A stretch of DNA of 52,880 nucleotides, taken from NCBI GenBank assembly GCA_945872065.1, contig CAMBYH010000011.1:1-52880 (forward strand), given 5' to 3'. Origin of the DNA: Arsukibacterium tuosuense (GTDB lineage Bacteria > Pseudomonadota > Gammaproteobacteria > Steroidobacterales > GCA-2729495). Under the pieces are notes generated by a model that searched no databases, was not told where the DNA came from, and saw only the letters and a program-made list of their open reading frames with translations. Position numbers and translations under genes: made by a program. Positions 49,191 through 52,880 of the stretch are shown piece after piece. Within the stretch, counting starts at the first letter, position 1, and every line of letters begins with the position of its first letter.

Positions 49191-50098
49191 ACTCTGTAGG
49201 AGCGCCTTTAGGCGCGATCCCCCCGACCTCGATTCCCGAAGCCCCGCGCAGCCTCTGGACCGACGCCTGGTCCACCCTGCGCCAGAACCGGGCGGCGATG
49301 GCGGCCGCCGTCATCCTCGGCGCGCTGGTGCTCCTCGTGCTCGTCGGCCCCTCGCTCAGCGACCACCGCTACGACAAACCCAACTGGAACGAAATCGCCG
49401 TACCGCCTTCCCTGACGGGCGATCATCTCTTCGGCACCGACTCCCTGGGCCGCGACCTCTTTACCCGCACCTTGATGGGCGGGCGCCTGTCGCTTCTGGT
49501 GGGCGTCGTCTCCACGCTGGTCAGCATGCTCATTGGCATCGCCTGGGGCGCCACTGCCGGTTTCCTGGGTGGGCGCGCCGACCGCCTCATGATGCGCATC
49601 GTCGATATCCTCTACGCGCTGCCCTTCATGTTCCTCGTGATCCTGCTGATGGTGCTCTTTGGCCGGAACATCCTGCTGATCTTCGTGGCCATCGGCGCCT
49701 GCAACTGGCTCGACATGGCGCGCATCGTCCGGGGCCAGACCCTGGGGCTGAAGCAGCGGGAGTTCATCGAGGCGGCGCGGGTGTCCGGGGTGAAACCCGG
49801 GCGCATCATCCTCCGGCACATCGTGCCGAACCTGCTGGGGGTCGTGGTCATCTACGTGACCCTGACGATCCCCCAGGTGATCCTCGTGGAGTCCTTCCTG
49901 AGTTTCCTCGGCCTCGGCGTGCAGGAACCCCAGACCAGCTGGGGCGTGATGGTGAGTGACGGCGCCATGGACATGGAGAACGCGCCCTGGATGCTGGTGT
50001 TTCCCGCCGCGTTCCTCGCCGTCACCCTGTTCTGCTTCAACTACCTGGGTGACGGCCTGCGGGACGCGCTGGACCCCCGGGACCGGAGCCGTCGATGA
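49187..50098 (+). CDS. Peptide ABC transporter permease, OppC type
   Basis: This second permease has 303 residues and contains HLFGTDSLGRDLFTR, the EAARVSGVKPGRIILRHIVPN docking loop and FNYLGDGLRDALDPRD. The first residues (NSVGAPLGAIPP) are encoded by a single REP-like sequence at 49196-49217, so the N-terminal cytoplasmic tail has an unusual origin. Start and stop overlap both neighbours (ATGA each side), which fixes the ATG at 49187. Confidence 0.93.
   Translation: MNSVGAPLGAIPPTSIPEAPRSLWTDAWSTLRQNRAAMAAAVILGALVLLVLVGPSLSDHRYDKPNWNEIAVPPSLTGDHLFGTDSLGRDLFTRTLMGGRLSLLVGVVSTLVSMLIGIAWGATAGFLGGRADRLMMRIVDILYALPFMFLVILLMVLFGRNILLIFVAIGACNWLDMARIVRGQTLGLKQREFIEAARVSGVKPGRIILRHIVPNLLGVVVIYVTLTIPQVILVESFLSFLGLGVQEPQTSWGVMVSDGAMDMENAPWMLVFPAAFLAVTLFCFNYLGDGLRDALDPRDRSRR
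49196..49217. repeat. Single REP-like sequence inside a coding region
   Basis: The 22-mer begins GTAGGAGCGCCTTTAGGCGC and differs by one base from the arms of the REP pair at 43146-43206. It starts 9 bp after the beginning of the oppC-type gene and is translated. Confidence 0.85.
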
Positions 50099-51879
50099 GC
50101 GGGCAACTGCTGGAGGTGCAGAACCTCAACGTGTCCTTCGCGACCCGGGACGGTCCCGTGCAGGCGGTGAAGGACCTCTCCTTCCAGCTGGCGCCCGGCG
50201 AGGTGCTGGGCATTGTGGGTGAGTCCGGCTCGGGAAAAACCCAGGCGGCCATGGCAGTCCTGGGGCTGATGGCGGACAACGGCCGGATCTCCGGGAGCAT
50301 CCGCTTCGAGGGCCAGGAGCTGGTGGGGATGCCGGACAGCGCCTTGAGCGCGATCCGCGGCGCGCGGCTTGCGATGGTCTTCCAGGACCCCATGACCTCG
50401 CTGAATCCCTACCTGACCATCGGCGCCCAGATGGCGCTGGTGCTGAAGCGTCACCGGGGCCTGCGGGGCGCCGTGGCCCGCAAGGAATGCGTGGCGCTGC
50501 TGGATGCGGTGCAGATCAGCGACCCGGTGTCCCGGCTGCGGATGTATCCCCACGAACTGTCCGGCGGCATGCGCCAGCGGGTGATGATCGCCACCGCCTT
50601 GCTGTGCCGCCCGGCATTGCTGATCGCTGACGAACCCACCACCGCGCTGGACGTGACCGTGCAGGCGCAGATCCTCGCGCTGATGGCGGAGCTCCGGGTG
50701 AGCTTCGGCACCGCCATCCTGCTGATCACCCACGATCTGGGCGTGGCCGCCGGCACCTGCGACCGGCTGCTGGTGATGAAGAACGGCGAGTGCCAGGAGC
50801 AGGGGCCCATCGACGACTGTTTCCACCGGCCGAAGACCGCCTACGCCCGGGAGCTGCTGGCAGCGGTGCCGCGGCTGGACGCAGAGCCAGCCCGTGCGCC
50901 GCCGGTCGCTGCCGAGTCGGTGATTACCGTGAAAGACCTGGCGGTGTACTACCCGGTCGCGCAGCCCGGATTCCTGGCGGCCCCGAAAATGCTCCGGGCC
51001 CTGGATGGCGTCTCCCTGGAGCTCCGCCCTGGCGAAACGCTGGGAGTCGTGGGCGAGTCGGGCTCCGGCAAGTCCACCCTGGCCCGGGCGGTGTTGCGGC
51101 TGGTCAAGCCGACCCAGGGCACGGTGTGCCTGCTGGGCCGCGAGCTGGCCCAGCTGCCCGAGAACGAGGTGCGGGAATCCCGGCGGGACATGCAGCTGGT
51201 GTTCCAGGACCCCCTGGCGGCTCTCGACCCGCGCATGACCGTGGGGGAAATCATTGCCGAGCCGCTGGAGGTGTTCGACACCTCCCTGAGCGATGCCGCG
51301 GTCACCGCCTGGGTGAGTGAAGCGATGCTGCAGGTCGGGCTGGACCCGGAGTGGCGCAACCGCTACCCGCACCAGTTCTCCGGCGGCCAGTGCCAGCGCG
51401 TCGGGATTGCCCGGGCGCTGATCCTCAAACCGAAGCTGCTGGTGTGCGACGAGGCGGTGAGCGCGCTGGACGTGACGGTGCAGGCGCAGATCGTGAGTCT
51501 CCTATTGGAGTTGCAGGCCCGGTTGGGCCTGGCCCTGATCTTCATTTCCCACGATCTGGCCGTGGTGCGCCGCCTCTCCCACCGGGTCCTGGTGATGTAC
51601 CTGGGCAAGGTGATGGAACTGGCTGACGCCGACGAGCTGTACCGGAACCCGAAGCACCCCTACACCCGGGCGTTGATGGCCGCCGTGCCGATCCCCGACC
51701 CGCGGCTGGAGAAGTCCCGGGTGAAGGCGCTGGCGACGGGGGAGGTGCCGTCGCCGCTGGCGGATATCCGGGGCTGCGTGTTCCGGTCCCGGTGCCCGGT
51801 GGCGTTTGGGCGATGCGGCGAGGAGAAGCCGGTGCTGTTGACGAGGGACAAGTCGAGCGTGGCATGCTGGGGGGCATGA
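50095..51879 (+). CDS. Fused double-ATPase of the peptide ABC transporter (OppD-OppF fusion)
   Basis: This 594-residue protein has two complete ABC domains in tandem, as in YejF or GsiA. Domain 1 has Walker A GESGSGKT at 42-49, [15 protein letters not shown] and [12 protein letters not shown]. Domain 2 has a second GESGSGKST near residue 320, [15 protein letters not shown] and LLVCDEAVSALD; this Walker B has Ala where Pro is usual after the Glu. The C-terminal peptide-transporter extension has HPYTRALMAAVPIP and a CVFRSRCPVAFGRC cluster. It replaces the split oppD/oppF of the left operon. Coupled at both ends by ATGA overlaps. Confidence 0.93.
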   Translation: MSGQLLEVQNLNVSFATRDGPVQAVKDLSFQLAPGEVLGIVGESGSGKTQAAMAVLGLMADNGRISGSIRFEGQELVGMPDSALSAIRGARLAMVFQDPMTSLNPYLTIGAQMALVLKRHRGLRGAVARKECVALLDAVQISDPVSRLRMYPHELSGGMRQRVMIATALLCRPALLIADEPTTALDVTVQAQILALMAELRVSFGTAILLITHDLGVAAGTCDRLLVMKNGECQEQGPIDDCFHRPKTAYARELLAAVPRLDAEPARAPPVAAESVITVKDLAVYYPVAQPGFLAAPKMLRALDGVSLELRPGETLGVVGESGSGKSTLARAVLRLVKPTQGTVCLLGRELAQLPENEVRESRRDMQLVFQDPLAALDPRMTVGEIIAEPLEVFDTSLSDAAVTAWVSEAMLQVGLDPEWRNRYPHQFSGGQCQRVGIARALILKPKLLVCDEAVSALDVTVQAQIVSLLLELQARLGLALIFISHDLAVVRRLSHRVLVMYLGKVMELADADELYRNPKHPYTRALMAAVPIPDPRLEKSRVKALATGEVPSPLADIRGCVFRSRCPVAFGRCGEEKPVLLTRDKSSVACWGA

Positions 51880-52025
51880 AGAGAGTATTGGCCGCGCTAC
51901 TGAAGCCCAACCGGGCTGCGCCCGCCGACCGGCTGGAGCGGATCCGTGCCCTGCGCCGTGGCTTGCCTCAGGGCAAGTTCCTGCCCGGCGACATCGACGC
52001 CTTCAAGCGCCGGGGCCGTGCCTAG
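51876..52025 (+). CDS. Small basic protein of unknown function
   Basis: The 49-residue product is rich in Arg, Lys and Leu (MKRVLAALLKPN, then RLERIRALRRGLPQGKFL, ending DIDAFKRRGRA). The ATG overlaps the TGA of the double-ATPase gene (ATGA), with GGGG just upstream, so it is probably translated. No signal peptide or known domain was recognised. It may be the last gene of the peptide-transport operon. Confidence 0.55.
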   Translation: MKRVLAALLKPNRAAPADRLERIRALRRGLPQGKFLPGDIDAFKRRGRA

Positions 52026-52155
52026 CTAGCCCAAGCGCCCGCCAGCGACAAGGATTGCGCGAATCGATTTCCGCGCGAATTCGCTGGTTTCAATCGTCGA
52101 CGCCGGGGCGGGGTCCGCTCAACCATTCCGGTGTGAAGCACCGTGATTCCCGTCA

Positions 52156-52184
52156 TTGCCTATATGTCAGCCCTGACATAGACT
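52156..52184 (+). promoter_or_regulatory. Toxin-antitoxin promoter with palindromic operator
   Basis: TTGCCT (52156-52161) and TAGACT (52179-52184) are spaced by 17 bp. Between them lies the perfect palindrome TATGTCAG-CC-CTGACATA (52163-52180), an ideal position for repression by the HTH antitoxin. Apart from repeated GCGCGAAT motifs near 52066-52086, nothing else was seen in 52026-52155. Confidence 0.6.
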
Positions 52185-52210
52185 CGCTGCTTGGACGGGC
52201 AGATCGTCCG

Positions 52211-52528
52211 TTGGCTGTGCTGCACGGAACGATCAGCAGTCCCCCCTTCTCACCTGAAGCACGACGGGAAGCGGGCTTTCTTCTCCGCCATCTCCAGCGG
52301 GGCGAGATGCTGGCCATGCCGCAGTCACGGCCCATGCCCCGTGTAGGCAAGCGGTGCCACGAGTTGCGGATTGTTGATTCTAACGTGACATGGCGGATCC
52401 TCTACCGGTTGGATCCCGATGCGGTCCTCGTCCTCGACGTCTTCGCCAAGAAGACCGTGACGACGCCGAAACAGGTCATAGAGTCTTGCAAGAAGCGATT
52501 GAGGGAGTACGACAATGAACCCGGATAA
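52211..52528 (+). CDS. HigB/RelE-like toxin (phage-derived Gp49-like family)
   Basis: The 105-residue product matches the Gp49-like/HigB-type RelE-superfamily toxins that cleave mRNA: FSPEARREAGFLLRHLQRGE, then CHELRIVDSNVTWRILYRLD, then VLVLDVFAKKTVTTPKQVIE. A TTG start at 52211 fits the family N-terminus (about 20 nt after the predicted transcript start). The frame is open further upstream to 52055, but that part looks non-coding and overlaps the promoter. The last 14 bp overlap the antitoxin gene. Confidence 0.82.
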   Translation: MAVLHGTISSPPFSPEARREAGFLLRHLQRGEMLAMPQSRPMPRVGKRCHELRIVDSNVTWRILYRLDPDAVLVLDVFAKKTVTTPKQVIESCKKRLREYDNEPG

Positions 52529-52829
52529 GCGCAGGCGCCTGGAAGCCCGTGGCTGGAAGTTCATGACGGTGAAGGAATTCCTCGGCCTGACCGACGAGGA
52601 GGCCGCCTACGTCGAGCTGCGCCTGAAGCTGGCCGACGGCCTGTGGGCACGGCGCACGGCGAGGGGGATCAGCCAGACCGCGCTGGCGAAGACGATCGAG
52701 TCCAGCCAGTCCCGGGTCGCGAAGATGGAGGCCGGTGATCCGTCGGTGTCGCTGGACCTTCTGGTGCGGTCGCTGCTGGCGCTGGGGACTTCGAACCGGG
52801 AGCTGGCCCGGATAATCACCGCGCGCTGA
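52515..52829 (+). CDS. XRE-family antitoxin (HigA-like)
   Basis: This 104-residue antitoxin partner has a helix-turn-helix at about 50-85: ARGISQTALAKTIESSQSRVAKMEAGDPSVSLDLLVRSL, in two parts around the recognition helix. The N-terminal GWKFMTVKEFLGLTDEEAAYVELRLKLAD is typical of the group that follows Gp49-like toxins. The gene order toxin then antitoxin is HigBA-like. It should bind the toxin and repress from the 52163-52180 palindrome. The remaining 51 bp of the window hold no recognised feature. Confidence 0.85.
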   Translation: MNPDKRRRLEARGWKFMTVKEFLGLTDEEAAYVELRLKLADGLWARRTARGISQTALAKTIESSQSRVAKMEAGDPSVSLDLLVRSLLALGTSNRELARIITAR

Positions 52830-52880
52830 GCTCTAATCCCGCCCGGGCCTATTGACGGCCGACAAGCCGGGCGTGCCATG

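Noticed and set aside
52055-52210. N-terminal extension of the toxin frame from 52055
   Set aside because: The encoded residues do not resemble the toxin family and would place the promoter and operator inside the gene.

Overview
The window is a high-GC chromosomal segment around the replication origin of a gammaproteobacterium. The evidence is the block dnaA-dnaN-recF-gyrB on the minus strand facing rpmH-rnpA-yidC-mnmE on the plus strand, and the Pseudomonas-like continuation gyrB / plsC-gmhB-glyS-glyQ. The yibN(rhodanese)-grxC-secB-gpsA-trmL run, the glnA-ntrBC operon with a sigma-54 promoter, and a GyrB of about 800 residues (the enlarged proteobacterial form) agree with this. I cannot name a family or genus. 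Apart from a peptide transporter and a toxin-antitoxin pair at the right edge, almost everything is core, vertically inherited gene content, packed tightly with many 1-13 bp overlaps.

Left third (1-19.1 kb): the 3' part of trkH (potassium uptake); a minus-strand oligopeptide ABC importer oppA-B-C-D whose last gene, oppF, is cut off by ppiB on the opposite strand; dtd; tatABC; a DUF1330 gene; an OPT-family transporter with a hot-dog thioesterase; a HIT protein; a GNAT acetyltransferase. A minus-strand run follows in which envC (activator of septal amidases) and ctpA precede a membrane diguanylate cyclase, a CrcB/Fluc fluoride channel and a PaaK/CapK-like adenylate-forming enzyme.

Middle (19.1-32.2 kb): rhodanese-grxC-secB-gpsA; trmL and a class-1B-like pyrD starting back to back; then the nitrogen regulon glnA-DUF4124-ntrB-ntrC. 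Upstream of glnA there is a textbook sigma-54 -24/-12 element and two NtrC-like sites 31 bp apart. The same intergenic region starts glyQS, followed by gmhB and plsC.

Origin region (32.2-46.6 kb): gyrB, recF, dnaN, a 257-bp AT-rich intergenic region with a cluster of degenerate DnaA boxes (probable oriC), dnaA, a perfect DnaA box in the dnaA/rpmH divergent region, rpmH, rnpA, yidC, mnmE, a 5'-truncated queuosine-precursor transporter, a second diguanylate cyclase, and mnmG. Two parS-like 16-mers lie inside recF. yidD (normally between rnpA and yidC) and rsmG-parA-parB (normally after mnmG) are absent from their usual places.

Right end (46.6-52.9 kb): a second complete peptide importer, with a lipoprotein binding protein, two permeases and a fused double-ATPase, all translationally coupled to each other or to mnmG; a 49-residue coupled small protein of unknown function; and a HigB/HigA-like toxin-antitoxin module with a perfect palindrome in its promoter.

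I did not find a wholly new multi-gene system. The most interesting observations are small-scale: REP-like or long palindromes that supply stop codons or have been absorbed into a coding sequence, nested palindromes upstream of tatA, genes (ntrB, rnpA) whose conserved N-termini have no ATG/GTG/TTG start, a hairpin over the dnaA start, and rearranged core operons.
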